From: an uncultured Clostridia bacterium
Lineage (GTDB): Bacteria > Bacillota > Clostridia > RUG12999
Length of the DNA: 38,366 nucleotides
Reading direction: 5' to 3'
Assembly (NCBI GenBank): GCA_934792465.1
Contig: CAKVOK010000034.1
Span: forward strand, 1-38,366
Shown: piece after piece, positions 26,215 through 34,636 of the stretch
How the letters are laid out: every line of letters begins with the position of its first letter
How positions within the stretch are numbered: position 1 is the stretch's first letter
Made by a program: the position numbers and the translations under genes
Notes under the pieces: model-generated
The model's input: the letters and a program-made list of their open reading frames with translations, nothing else
What the model was told of the DNA's origin: nothing
The model's database searches: none

Positions 26215-28194
26215 ATGACGGAAAGAATTGAAAAATTATTGAATGAATTAAAAACGAAAAAATATCGCAATAACAGGCGAACGGCTGAATTTGAAGACGT
26301 CTGCGGAGAAACGGCCAAAGCCGCTGCGGATAATTTAAAAAGAGCCGTTGCAATGGAAACTCCGGTTCTGATAAACGGCGACAGAATGGGGTTTTATCGC
26401 AGTACGAACTGCAGACTGCCGGGATATGGGGGAAACGTTACGCCCGATTACGGAAGAATAATTACATACGGATTTGACAATGCGGCAGAGAAAATTAAAA
26501 AAAGAATTGCCGCAGAACAAGAACCCGAGAAGATTGCGTACGGCGAGGAAATGCTCGGCTGTATTGACGCCGTAATCAAATATTCCGAAAAATACAGAGA
26601 TTATGCCGAGAAAAACAACAATATTGATTTGTATAAAGCGCTTTTAAATGTTCCGCACGGGGGAGCAACCTCTTTTTATGAAGCGTGCGTGTTTATGAAG
26701 TTAATCCTGTTTTTTCTGCGTATGGAGCTGTCGGATCATATAACTTTGGGACGTTTTGACCAATATATGTATCCGTTTTATCTTAAAGATAAGGAAAGGG
26801 GAGTATCGGATGATGAAATATTTGAATTGACAGAAGAATTTTTTATATCGATAAATTTTGATTCCGATTTATACCCCGGAGTGCAGCAGGGCGATGACGG
26901 GCAAAGCATGGTACTCGGAGGGTTTGACGAAACCGGGAAAGATATGTATAATGAGCTGTCGGGAATGTGTATGGAAGCGGCAAAGGAGCTTTGCCTGATA
27001 GACCCGAAAATAAATCTTAGGGTAGGCAAAAACACGCCGGATTGGCTGTACGAATACGGTACGCAGCTGACAAAGAAAGGATTGGGTTTTCCGCAGTACT
27101 GCAACGACGATGTTGTGGCAGACGGATTGGTAAAGCTGGGTTACAGCCGTGAGGACGCATTGGATTATTCCGTAGCGGCGTGCTGGGAGGTTATAATACC
27201 TGGAAAAGGTGCGGATATTCCGAATCTTGCCTGCGTTGACCTGCCGAAAACCGTAAATGATGTAATAATGCAGCAACTTAATGAATGTGAAAGCTTCGGG
27301 GAACTGCTGGAAAGGGCTGCGGACGGCATAAAAGCCGAATGTGACATGACAGTTAAAAGGAATAAGGATTACAAGTGTGTAATGAAACCGTTTATGTCTG
27401 TTTTCTTTGACGGCTGTATCGAAAAACTTGCGGATATGCATCACGGCGGCGCAAAATATCATAATTTCGGTTGCTTCGGCGTGGGAATATCGAATGCGGC
27501 GGACGCACTTGCAGCCGTTAAAAAGACTGTATATGATGAGAAGAGCATTACAAAAGAGGAATTGCTGACAGCACTGCGCAATAACTTCGAGGGAAACGCC
27601 GCACTGCGAAAGAAGCTTATAGATTGCCCGAAAATGGGAAACAATGACGATTATGCCGATGATATGGCAGGATTTATAATGCAGGTGTTCTCGGAAAACA
27701 TAAATAACCGTGACAATGGCTGCGGCGGAATATGGCGTGCCGGAACGGGCAGCGCACAGACGTATATCAGGTATGGCACGGTTTGCCCGGCAACGGCGGA
27801 CGGACGGCTCGCCGGAACGCCTTATGCTTCAAGTTTTTCGCCGTCGCTGGATATTAAAACGGACGGTTTGCTGTCCGTTATACAATCGTTCAGCAAATTT
27901 GATATGAAAAATATTATAAACGGCGTACCGCTGACAATTGAAATTCATGATACCGTATTAAGAAACGACATAGGCATAAAAAAGACCGCAATGCTGGTGA
28001 AAGAATATATTATGCTCGGAGGGCATCAGCTGCAGATTAATTCGGTAAACAGGGAAGAGCTGCTGGACGCACAGAAAAATCCGGAAAAACATAAAAATTT
28101 AATCGTTCGTGTGTGGGGCTGGAGCGGATATTTCAATGAACTGGACAAGGAATATCAGGACCATGTGATACGAAGAACGGAATACAATTTATAA
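26215..28194 (+). CDS. Glycyl radical enzyme of unassigned specificity
   Basis: A 659-aa PFL-like protein with an AGGAGG-type ribosome binding site. It has a C-terminal glycyl radical domain (PF01228 type) with RVWGWSGYF (G635, 24 residues from the end) and IIRRTEYNL-like closure. The catalytic loop is AACWE: thiyl-forming C323 followed two residues later by E325, as in diol dehydratase, CutC and other eliminases. It lacks the adjacent Cys-Cys of pyruvate formate-lyase, so that label should be avoided. It also differs from known groups in having A before and W after the cysteine, W at two positions of the glycyl loop, and a length about 100 residues or more below the usual 750-850. No aldehyde dehydrogenase or microcompartment genes lie nearby. 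The substrate is unknown; a polyol, amino acid or sugar-acid derivative is possible. Confidence 0.9.
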   Translation: MTERIEKLLNELKTKKYRNNRRTAEFEDVCGETAKAAADNLKRAVAMETPVLINGDRMGFYRSTNCRLPGYGGNVTPDYGRIITYGFDNAAEKIKKRIAAEQEPEKIAYGEEMLGCIDAVIKYSEKYRDYAEKNNNIDLYKALLNVPHGGATSFYEACVFMKLILFFLRMELSDHITLGRFDQYMYPFYLKDKERGVSDDEIFELTEEFFISINFDSDLYPGVQQGDDGQSMVLGGFDETGKDMYNELSGMCMEAAKELCLIDPKINLRVGKNTPDWLYEYGTQLTKKGLGFPQYCNDDVVADGLVKLGYSREDALDYSVAACWEVIIPGKGADIPNLACVDLPKTVNDVIMQQLNECESFGELLERAADGIKAECDMTVKRNKDYKCVMKPFMSVFFDGCIEKLADMHHGGAKYHNFGCFGVGISNAADALAAVKKTVYDEKSITKEELLTALRNNFEGNAALRKKLIDCPKMGNNDDYADDMAGFIMQVFSENINNRDNGCGGIWRAGTGSAQTYIRYGTVCPATADGRLAGTPYASSFSPSLDIKTDGLLSVIQSFSKFDMKNIINGVPLTIEIHDTVLRNDIGIKKTAMLVKEYIMLGGHQLQINSVNREELLDAQKNPEKHKNLIVRVWGWSGYFNELDKEYQDHVIRRTEYNL

Positions 28195-28197
28195 CTA

Positions 28198-28249
28198 AAT
28201 TAAGATGTCCCCTGCCTCTGTAGGCGGCGGGGGACATCTTAATTTTTTT
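28198..28249 (+). terminator. Terminator and intergenic palindrome, family 2 copy 1
   Basis: Perfect 16-bp arms at 28198-28213 and 28230-28245, extended inward by a GCC/GGC pairing, are followed by a T-run (28243-28249). It begins 4 nt after the glycyl radical enzyme stop and should terminate that operon. The reverse complement of this element closely matches the palindrome at 34632-34680, including the loop region (CCGCCGCCTAYAGAG). Confidence 0.85.
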
Positions 28250-28295
28250 CGGTGGTGGGATACAATTCCACACTGAAAACCTTGAATGACAATCA

Positions 28296-28331
28296 AACGG
28301 AGCTGCGGTTTCATCTTGCCGCAGCTCTGTT
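28296..28331. other. GC-rich hairpin of unknown role
   Basis: Arms 28296-28308 and 28319-28331 pair over 13 positions (9 bp of perfect GAGCTGCGG/CCGCAGCTC plus outer pairs including one G.U) with a 10-nt loop. No U-run follows, so it is not a canonical terminator. It lies in the non-coding stretch between the glycyl radical enzyme terminator and a possible gene remnant. Confidence 0.4.
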
Positions 28332-28369
28332 CGTGTTGTATAAAAATATTGTTTTATTTGTCTTTGTCG

Positions 28370-28486
28370 GCAGGCGGAATAATAGACAGAGCCGGCGTTG
28401 CGGACGGAATATCGATAGACGGAGGCAGAGAAACGGCTGTTCGTAATGTGTCGATAAAACATACAGGAATAGGACTGCATATAAAA
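28370..28486 (+). pseudogene. Possible beta-helix protein remnant
   Basis: About 39 codons in one open frame read AGGIIDRAGVADGISIDGG and then RETAVRNVSIKHTGIGLHIK. The periodic I.D..G..DGI.I.GG....V.N..I..TGIG pattern is what right-handed parallel beta-helix (pectate-lyase-like) proteins look like, and codon choice matches the neighbouring real genes. The frame continues open upstream to 28286 and downstream to 28519, but those parts look non-coding. No start or ribosome binding site fits. It is best read as a decayed gene fragment. The alternative is chance. Confidence 0.4.
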
Positions 28487-28539
28487 ATATTTATGGGGTG
28501 CGGATATTTGCCTTTGTGAACTGAACGCAAATGATTAGT

Positions 28540-28580
28540 AAAAACATAGCCGGGGCAAAATAGCTCCGGCCATGTTTTTA
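28540..28580 (-). terminator. Bidirectional terminator after the PII-like gene
   Basis: AAAAACAT/ATGTTTTT outer arms and GCCGG/CCGGC inner arms form a long stem around a short A-rich loop, with one mismatch on each side of the inner block. On the minus strand the stem runs into TTTTTAC at the far side. The stop codon of the PII-like gene (28578-28580) is embedded in one arm. Confidence 0.75.
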
Positions 28581-29246
28581 CATTCCGCTTATCTCATCAA
28601 CAGGCAGCGAAAAAAGCAGAGCTTTGGCTTCCGTGTCTATTCCCACCGCTTCTGTTATGCTGTTCATTATGTCGCGGCGTACAGACGAATCCGTAAGTAT
28701 CATTATTATGTCCTTTTCCGGCTGTATCGTAAAGCCGAATATGTTTTCGACATCTTCAAATCCCACACGTCTGGCGTGCAGAATCGTTCCGCCCCTTGCA
28801 CCCGCACTCTTTGCGGCACGCATGGCTTTGTCGACATATCCTCTGTTTAATATGGTAAGTATAAGCTCGTATTTTCTGTCGCTCATTGGAACCTCCTTGT
28901 TTGTGTCTGTGTTTTTGCACAGTATTTTCTGCACCCTTGCGCTGACGGCAGTCAGAGGCACAGTGAATATTATGCCTTTTCCCGGAGAATTGAGTTTAAA
29001 TTCATCGGTAGCGCCGCTCATTATTTCCTGAATTTTTGCGGACGGCACCATTGTTATTACAACGTCCTTTTCGTTTGTTTCAAGACCGAGATAATCAAGT
29101 ATTTCCGAATTTGCCGTGCCTGTGCCGAGGCATATAAAATCGTAATGCAGGTTATTTTTTTTATAGAAATCAACCATTTTGTTTCCGTTTCCCCGCTTTG
29201 TTACGGAAATCAGCATTTTTATTCTTTCGCCGCCGATTCGCTCCAT
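28578..29246 (-). CDS. Tandem PII-like signalling protein
   Basis: A 222-aa protein with two PII-like ferredoxin folds. The first (about 11-102) contains GNGNKM, LGTGTANSEILDYLGL and GKGIIFTVPLTAV. The second (about 124-218) contains GYVDKAMRAAKSAGARGGTI, FGFTIQPEKDIIMIL and ALLFSLPVDEI. The second half matches the PII consensus (AxxAGAxGGT, PEKE-like, FxxPVD) but with a short T-loop region. Canonical PII is about 112 aa; this is a fused pair. The start at 29246 has a perfect AGGAGG 7 nt upstream, inside the end of the DUF1538 gene (28-nt overlap). An internal ATG at 29216 lacks a site. Together with the membrane partner it probably gates transport in response to a nucleotide or metabolite (inference). 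Confidence 0.85.
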   Translation of the reverse strand: MERIGGERIKMLISVTKRGNGNKMVDFYKKNNLHYDFICLGTGTANSEILDYLGLETNEKDVVITMVPSAKIQEIMSGATDEFKLNSPGKGIIFTVPLTAVSARVQKILCKNTDTNKEVPMSDRKYELILTILNRGYVDKAMRAAKSAGARGGTILHARRVGFEDVENIFGFTIQPEKDIIMILTDSSVRRDIMNSITEAVGIDTEAKALLFSLPVDEISGM

Positions 29247-30778
29247 AGCTGCACCTCCTCATACTGTGTATAATCTATTATGTCGTCCACCGCAAATGCT
29301 TCTTCATCAGAGATGAGGTCGGTGGATTTCTTTTGCTTGTGATTATAAATCAATCCTAAAACTTGTATCGTTATCAGCGGTGTCATTGCAACCATTGCAA
29401 CGAGACCGAAAGCGTCTGTTAAGATATTGCCGCCTACAGCGTCGCACGCACCCATGGCGAACGGCAGAAGAAATGTTGCCGTCATAGGTCCGCTCGCCAC
29501 TCCGCCGGAGTCGAATGCGATTGCCGTGAATACATCCGGAACAAAGAAACTGAGAACAAGAGCCGTTATATATCCCGGAAGTATGAACCAGTATACGGAT
29601 ATGCCGGTAAGCACTCGCAGCATTGATATTCCGACAGATATGCCAACGCCGACAGAAAGGCTCAAAAGCATGGATTTTGCCGGCACCGCACCGTTTGTAA
29701 CTTCTTCAACCTGCTTTTTTAAAACGTGTACCGCAGGCTCGGCAACAACTATGAAATATCCCATGATTATTCCGAGAGGTATTAAAATCCATCTGAAATC
29801 AAGTGCCGCTATTTGCTTGCCCATATAGTTTCCGACGGGCATAAATCCTACGTTTACCCCTGTCAGAAACATCACAAGACCGATATATGTATAGAGTGTT
29901 CCTATTATTATTTTAACAATATTCTTTTTTGTGAATTTTCTTGTAATCAGCTGAAAAATTACAAAAAACAGCATGATTGGTAAAAGCCCGAAAGCAACCT
30001 CTTTTATGTAAACGGGGAATCCGAGCGCAAACTGCTTGCCCGCCTGCTGGGAATCCGCTATATCCGGAATGTGAAAATCCGGCGGAAATATCTCTGTTTT
30101 ATCAACCGTCATACCCATAAGAAGTACGGCGAGTATAGGACCTATGCTGCACAGTGCGACCAATCCGAAATTGCTTTCTTCGGATTCGTTTTTGCTCATT
30201 GCCGCAATACCTATACCGAACGCCATTATAAACGGAACGGTTATCGGGCCTGTCGTAACGCCGCCGGAATCGAATGCCACGGGCAGAAAATCGGGGCGTA
30301 CAAATGCCGAAAGAATAAAAACAGCCGTATAAAGGAAAATCAGCAGCGTTCTGAGCCGTACGGGAAAATATTCTCTCAAAACAGCGGCAGAAAGGAAGAT
30401 TCCGACGCCTACGGCAACGGTTATTATTATAACAATATCGGGTACTGCCGTGAATTGGTGTGCCAATACCTGCAAGTCGGGTTCGGCAACGGTAATCGCC
30501 GTACCTATAAAAAAACATACGGGAAGAATAATACCAAGCTTGTTTGTACCGAAAACCGCACGACCCGTTTCTGTTCCCATAGGCATCATGGAAATGTCTG
30601 CACCGAGCGAAAAGAATCCCATTCCGACAATCAGCATTACGGCACCGAGCATGAACAGAATAAGCATACCTGCCGGCATGGGCGATATGTTTGTGAAGCT
30701 CAAAAGAAGCACTATCAGCGTTATCGGCAATACCGAGGAAAGCGCTTCATTTATTTTTTGTTTGAGTAAGTCTTTCAA
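29219..30778 (-). CDS. DUF1538 membrane protein, transporter-like
   Basis: A polytopic protein of 519 aa if translation starts at the TTG at 30778, preceded by AAAGGAAG. The upstream in-frame ATG at 30808 would be almost leaderless given the promoter at 30819-30847. It contains two homologous halves. VAEP occurs at 97-100 and 345-348, FDSGGVxxGPxT at 169-180 and 422-433, and MPMG/MPVG before each VAEP. The inverted or duplicated arrangement with Gly/Pro-broken helices resembles secondary transporters. The family has no assigned substrate. A C-terminal cytoplasmic tail (about 480-519) is acidic. It is co-transcribed with the tandem PII-like gene, an association that suggests a regulated solute or ion carrier (inference). 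Confidence 0.88.
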   Translation of the reverse strand: MKDLLKQKINEALSSVLPITLIVLLLSFTNISPMPAGMLILFMLGAVMLIVGMGFFSLGADISMMPMGTETGRAVFGTNKLGIILPVCFFIGTAITVAEPDLQVLAHQFTAVPDIVIIITVAVGVGIFLSAAVLREYFPVRLRTLLIFLYTAVFILSAFVRPDFLPVAFDSGGVTTGPITVPFIMAFGIGIAAMSKNESEESNFGLVALCSIGPILAVLLMGMTVDKTEIFPPDFHIPDIADSQQAGKQFALGFPVYIKEVAFGLLPIMLFFVIFQLITRKFTKKNIVKIIIGTLYTYIGLVMFLTGVNVGFMPVGNYMGKQIAALDFRWILIPLGIIMGYFIVVAEPAVHVLKKQVEEVTNGAVPAKSMLLSLSVGVGISVGISMLRVLTGISVYWFILPGYITALVLSFFVPDVFTAIAFDSGGVASGPMTATFLLPFAMGACDAVGGNILTDAFGLVAMVAMTPLITIQVLGLIYNHKQKKSTDLISDEEAFAVDDIIDYTQYEEVQLWSESAAKE

Positions 30779-30818
30779 TAAAACTTCACTTCCTTTCATA
30801 TTTCGCATTAATAAATAA

Positions 30819-30847
30819 ATTTTATCATATCATTTTTCAAAAGTCAA
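30819..30847 (-). promoter_or_regulatory. Promoter of the DUF1538/PII-like operon
   Basis: Read on the minus strand: TTGACT (30847-30842), 17 bp, TAAAAT (30824-30819). The predicted start near 30812 supports translation beginning at the TTG at 30778 rather than the ATG at 30808. Confidence 0.72.
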
Positions 30848-30949
30848 CACAAATTAAAAAATTTTAGCGATTATAAAGCGCAAAAACGGCACATTTGATG
30901 TTTTGCAGACAAATTTCGATATTTTTTATTAAAAAATTGCGAATATTTC

Positions 30950-30978
30950 TTGACACTTAAAAATATAAATGATATAAT
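30950..30978 (+). promoter_or_regulatory. Strong sigma-A promoter of the PFOR gene
   Basis: Consensus TTGACA (30950-30955), a 17-bp spacer and consensus TATAAT (30973-30978). A transcript start near 30985 gives a leader of about 75 nt. This is the best match to consensus in the window, fitting a highly expressed central metabolic enzyme. Confidence 0.88.
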
Positions 30979-30987
30979 ATAATTATG

Positions 30988-31027
30988 GTGTATTTTACAC
31001 TGCATGAAAATGATATCTTAATGATAT
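30988..31027 (+). promoter_or_regulatory. Candidate operator in the PFOR leader
   Basis: GTGTA-TTT-TACAC (30988-31000) is a palindrome with 5-bp arms starting just past the expected transcript start. It is followed by two direct ATGATAT repeats at 31010 and 31021, 11 bp apart (about one helical turn). Either could be a repressor site. They do not match a binding consensus I can name with confidence. Confidence 0.35.
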
Positions 31028-31059
31028 TAAATTTATAATATAACAGGAGGAATTGTCTT

Positions 31060-34000
31060 ATGGCAAGAAAAATGAAGACTATGGACGGTAACAATGCTGC
31101 CGCTTGGGCATCATACGCATTTACCGACGTAGCCGCAATTTACCCTATTACTCCGTCGTCGGTAATGGCCGAAGTGACTGATGAATGGGCAGTTGCCGGA
31201 AAGAAAAACATTTTCGGTCAGCCGGTAAAACTTATTGAAATGGAATCGGAGGGCGGCGCAGCAGGTGCGGTTCACGGTTCTCTCGCAGCAGGTGCTCTTA
31301 CAACGACATACACGGCATCTCAGGGTCTTTTACTTATGATACCCAATATGTATAAAATGGCAGGTGAGCTTTTGCCGTCGGTTATACATGTCAGCGCACG
31401 TTGTGTGGCAAGCCACGCACTTAATATTTTCGGTGATCATTCGGACGTTATGGCCTGTCGTCAGACGGGATATGCAATGCTGTGTTCAAACAGCGCACAG
31501 GAGGTTATGGATCTCGGTGCGGTTGCACATCTCGCAGCAATCAAAGGAAAAGTTCCGTTCCTTCATTTCTTCGACGGTTTCAGAACATCTCATGAGATAG
31601 ATAAAATCGAAGTTTGGGATTATGAAGATTTAAAAGAAATGGTAGATATGGACGCTGTGAAGGAATTCAGACACAACGCTTTGAATCCTGAACATCCGGT
31701 TCTCCGCGGAAGCGCACAGAACCCTGATATATTCTTCCAGAACAGAGAAGCCTGCAACTCGTATTACGAAGCTGTTCCGGCTGTTGTTGAAGAATATATG
31801 AACAAAGTAAACGCTAAAATAGGTACAGATTATAAACTCGTAAATTATTACGGTGCTCCCGATGCCGAAAAAGTTATCGTAGCAATGGGTTCGGTTTGCG
31901 AAACCATTGAAGAAACAATCGATTTCATGATGGCAAGAGGAGAAAAAGTAGGTCTTTTGAAAGTTCATCTTTACAGACCTTTCCCTGTTGACGCATTCCT
32001 TAAGGCTGTTCCGGAAACAGTTAAGAAAATAGCTGTTCTCGACAGAACAAAAGAACCCGGTTCAATAGGCGAACCTTTATATCTTGATGTATGCGCATGC
32101 TATGCCGGCAATGCAAACGCTCCTATGATTATAGGCGGACGTTTCGGTCTTGGTTCAAAAGACACTATCCCGGCAGATATCCTCGCAACATTCAAAAACC
32201 TTGATGCCAAAGAACCCAAAAAGAGATTTACGCTTTCAATCACGGACGATGTTACGAACCTTTCTCTTCCGAGAGAAGAAAACCCGGATACATCCGCTGA
32301 AGGCAACACAGCTTGTAAGTTCTGGGGTCTCGGTTCCGACGGTACTGTAGGCGCAAACAAAAACTCAATAAAAATCATCGGTGACCATACCGACCTTTAC
32401 GCACAGGCTTACTTTGCATACGATTCAAAGAAATCCGGCGGTATCACGGTATCTCACTTAAGATTCGGTAAAAAACCGATAAAATCGACATATCTTATAA
32501 ACAAGGCTAATTTCGTAGCTTGTCATAATCCTTCATACGTAGATAAATACGATATGGTAGAGGATTTGGTACCGGGCGGAAGCTTCCTGCTCAACTGTGC
32601 TTGGGACGTTGAAGAGCTTTCAAAAAGACTCCCGGCAAAAATGAAAAACTATATTGCCAAAAACAATATTTCGCTCTACACGATAGACGCTATAGGCATT
32701 GCAAGAGATATAGGCCTCGGCAACAAAACATCTATAGTATTGCAGTCGGCATTCTTTAAAATCGCAAACGTTATTCCGTTTGACAAGGCTAAAGAATATA
32801 TGAGAGATGCCGTTGTTAAATCATTCGGTGCAAAAGGTGAAAAAATCGTTAGCATGAACCATGAAGCTATTGAAAAAGGCGAAGCTAATATTCACAAAAT
32901 CGATGTTCCGGCAGATTGGGCAACAGCTGTTGACGCACCTCATGCGGAAAGCGACGTTCCGGAATTCGTAAAAGAAATCCTCGAGCCTTGCAACAAGCAG
33001 GTTGGTGAAAAAATACCCGTTTCCAAATTCATGAACATGGTAGACGGTCATTTGCCGCAGGGTATGGCAGCATACGAGAAACGCGGTATTGCCGTAGACG
33101 TTCCGGAATGGGATGTTGCTAAATGTATCCAGTGTAACAACTGTGCTATAGTATGTCCGCACGCTGCAATTCGTCCTGTTGTTCTTGATGCGGAGGACGA
33201 AGCAAAAGCTCCGGCAGGCATGAAGATGAAACCTATGACGGGTAAAAAGGATTATAAATTTGCAATGGTTGTTTCCACGCTCGACTGTAGCGGATGCGGC
33301 AACTGCGCAAAGGTTTGCCCCGAAAAGGTACAGGCTCTTACAATGAAGCCTATAGATTCTCAGATGGAAGAACAGAAATATTTCGATTTCGGTGTAAAGG
33401 TACTTCCGAAAGAAGATATTATGGCTGCTCCCATGAACGTTAAAAACTCGCAGTTCCACCAGCCGCTTCTTGAATTCTCGGGCGCCTGCGCAGGCTGCGG
33501 CGAAACACCTTATGCTAAGCTTATCACTCAGATTTGCGGCGACAGAGCATATATATCCAATGCAACGGGCTGTTCGTCAATTTGGGGCGGCAGTGCACCT
33601 TCGACACCGTATACGGTAAATCATCAGGGTCACGGTCCGGCATGGGCTAACTCACTCTTTGAAGATAATGCCGAACACGGTCTTGGTATGGCTATAGCTG
33701 CAAAACAGCTCCGTGACAGACTTGCAGAAAAGCTTGAAGCTGCCGAGAAACCGGAAGTTAAAGCTGCTGTAGAAGCTTGGAAAGCAACATATGAGGACGG
33801 CGACGCTAACAAGAAAGCAACGGCAGACCTCATAAAAGTTCTCGAAGACTGCGGCTGTGAGCTTGCAAAAGAAGTTCTCGAATATAAAGAATACCTTGCA
33901 AAGAAAGCTGTTTGGATATTCGGTGGTGACGGCTGGGCTTACGATATAGGTTTCGGCGGTCTTGACCACGTTCTTGCATCCGGCGAAGATGTAAACGTAA

Positions 34001-34569
34001 TGGTATTCGATACAGAGGTTTACTCGAACACGGGCGGTCAGGCTTCAAAAGCTACACCGACAGGTGCTGTTGCACAGTTCGCAGCAGGCGGTAAGCCGAT
34101 TAAGAAGAAAAACCTTGCTGAAATTGCAATGTCTTACGGTTATGTATACGTAGCACAGGTAGCTATGGGCTATGACGCCGCTCAGACTGTTAAAGCAATC
34201 AAAGAAGCTGTTGCATACAACGGTCCTTCGCTTATCATAGGTTATGCTCCGTGTATTAACCATGGTATCAAGGGCGGTATGACAGATACTCAGAAAGTTA
34301 TAAAAGAAGCTGTTCAGGCAGGTTACTGGCAGACATTCAGATTCAATCCGGCTCTTGCAGAGGAAGGAAAGAATCCGTTCAGCCTCGACTGCAAAGCTCC
34401 GGATCCGAGCAAGATAACGTATCGTGACTTCATAATGAAAGAAGTTCGTTACAGCTCATTGCAGCGTAAATTCCCCGAAAAGGCAGAGAATCTCTTTGAG
34501 CTTTCGGAAAAACAGGCTAAAGAAAGATACGAGCGTTGGACAAAGTTCTCAAAACTTTTTGAAGACTGA
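31060..34569 (+). CDS. nifJ: Pyruvate:ferredoxin (flavodoxin) oxidoreductase
   Basis: A 1169-aa single-chain enzyme of standard length, with AGGAGG 9 nt before the ATG. It oxidises pyruvate plus CoA to acetyl-CoA and CO2, reducing ferredoxin in the cytoplasm. In order: a pyrimidine-binding thiamine domain (IYPITPSSVMAEVTDEWA), domain II/III, and two ferredoxin clusters (C689-x2-C692-x2-C695-x3-C699 and C743-x2-C746-x2-C749-x3-C753). Then come C810-x2-C813 of the third cluster (CAGCGETPYAKL) and the thiamine diphosphate/Mg site (GGDGWAYDIGFGG to SNTGGQASKATPTG, about 955-1000). Codon use is visibly more biased than in the neighbouring surface-protein genes, as expected for high expression. It has its own promoter and terminator. 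Confidence 0.98.
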   Translation: MARKMKTMDGNNAAAWASYAFTDVAAIYPITPSSVMAEVTDEWAVAGKKNIFGQPVKLIEMESEGGAAGAVHGSLAAGALTTTYTASQGLLLMIPNMYKMAGELLPSVIHVSARCVASHALNIFGDHSDVMACRQTGYAMLCSNSAQEVMDLGAVAHLAAIKGKVPFLHFFDGFRTSHEIDKIEVWDYEDLKEMVDMDAVKEFRHNALNPEHPVLRGSAQNPDIFFQNREACNSYYEAVPAVVEEYMNKVNAKIGTDYKLVNYYGAPDAEKVIVAMGSVCETIEETIDFMMARGEKVGLLKVHLYRPFPVDAFLKAVPETVKKIAVLDRTKEPGSIGEPLYLDVCACYAGNANAPMIIGGRFGLGSKDTIPADILATFKNLDAKEPKKRFTLSITDDVTNLSLPREENPDTSAEGNTACKFWGLGSDGTVGANKNSIKIIGDHTDLYAQAYFAYDSKKSGGITVSHLRFGKKPIKSTYLINKANFVACHNPSYVDKYDMVEDLVPGGSFLLNCAWDVEELSKRLPAKMKNYIAKNNISLYTIDAIGIARDIGLGNKTSIVLQSAFFKIANVIPFDKAKEYMRDAVVKSFGAKGEKIVSMNHEAIEKGEANIHKIDVPADWATAVDAPHAESDVPEFVKEILEPCNKQVGEKIPVSKFMNMVDGHLPQGMAAYEKRGIAVDVPEWDVAKCIQCNNCAIVCPHAAIRPVVLDAEDEAKAPAGMKMKPMTGKKDYKFAMVVSTLDCSGCGNCAKVCPEKVQALTMKPIDSQMEEQKYFDFGVKVLPKEDIMAAPMNVKNSQFHQPLLEFSGACAGCGETPYAKLITQICGDRAYISNATGCSSIWGGSAPSTPYTVNHQGHGPAWANSLFEDNAEHGLGMAIAAKQLRDRLAEKLEAAEKPEVKAAVEAWKATYEDGDANKKATADLIKVLEDCGCELAKEVLEYKEYLAKKAVWIFGGDGWAYDIGFGGLDHVLASGEDVNVMVFDTEVYSNTGGQASKATPTGAVAQFAAGGKPIKKKNLAEIAMSYGYVYVAQVAMGYDAAQTVKAIKEAVAYNGPSLIIGYAPCINHGIKGGMTDTQKVIKEAVQAGYWQTFRFNPALAEEGKNPFSLDCKAPDPSKITYRDFIMKEVRYSSLQRKFPEKAENLFELSEKQAKERYERWTKFSKLFED

Positions 34570-34601
34570 TTCAATAAGCGGCAAAGCCGTGTCATTCAAC
34601 G

Positions 34602-34636
34602 TTTTCAGTGGGAGATTGTACTCCCGCTGAAAAAAT
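34602..34636 (+). terminator. Terminator of the PFOR gene
   Basis: TTTTCAGTGGGAG (34602-34614) pairs with CTCCCGCTGAAAA (34621-34633) around a 6-nt loop, with one G.U pair, about 30 nt after the stop codon. The A-rich outer flank makes it work in both directions on paper, though the + strand lacks a clear U-run. Confidence 0.65.

Noticed and set aside
26215..28194. Pyruvate formate-lyase as the name of the glycyl radical enzyme
   Set aside because: The active site lacks the adjacent Cys-Cys pair of PFL and has Cys-x-Glu instead; the glycyl loop also differs.
30071..30769. A 232-codon + strand frame opposite the DUF1538 gene
   Set aside because: Its translation is an implausible Tyr/Arg/Asn-rich sequence, while the minus strand encodes a coherent membrane protein with family motifs.
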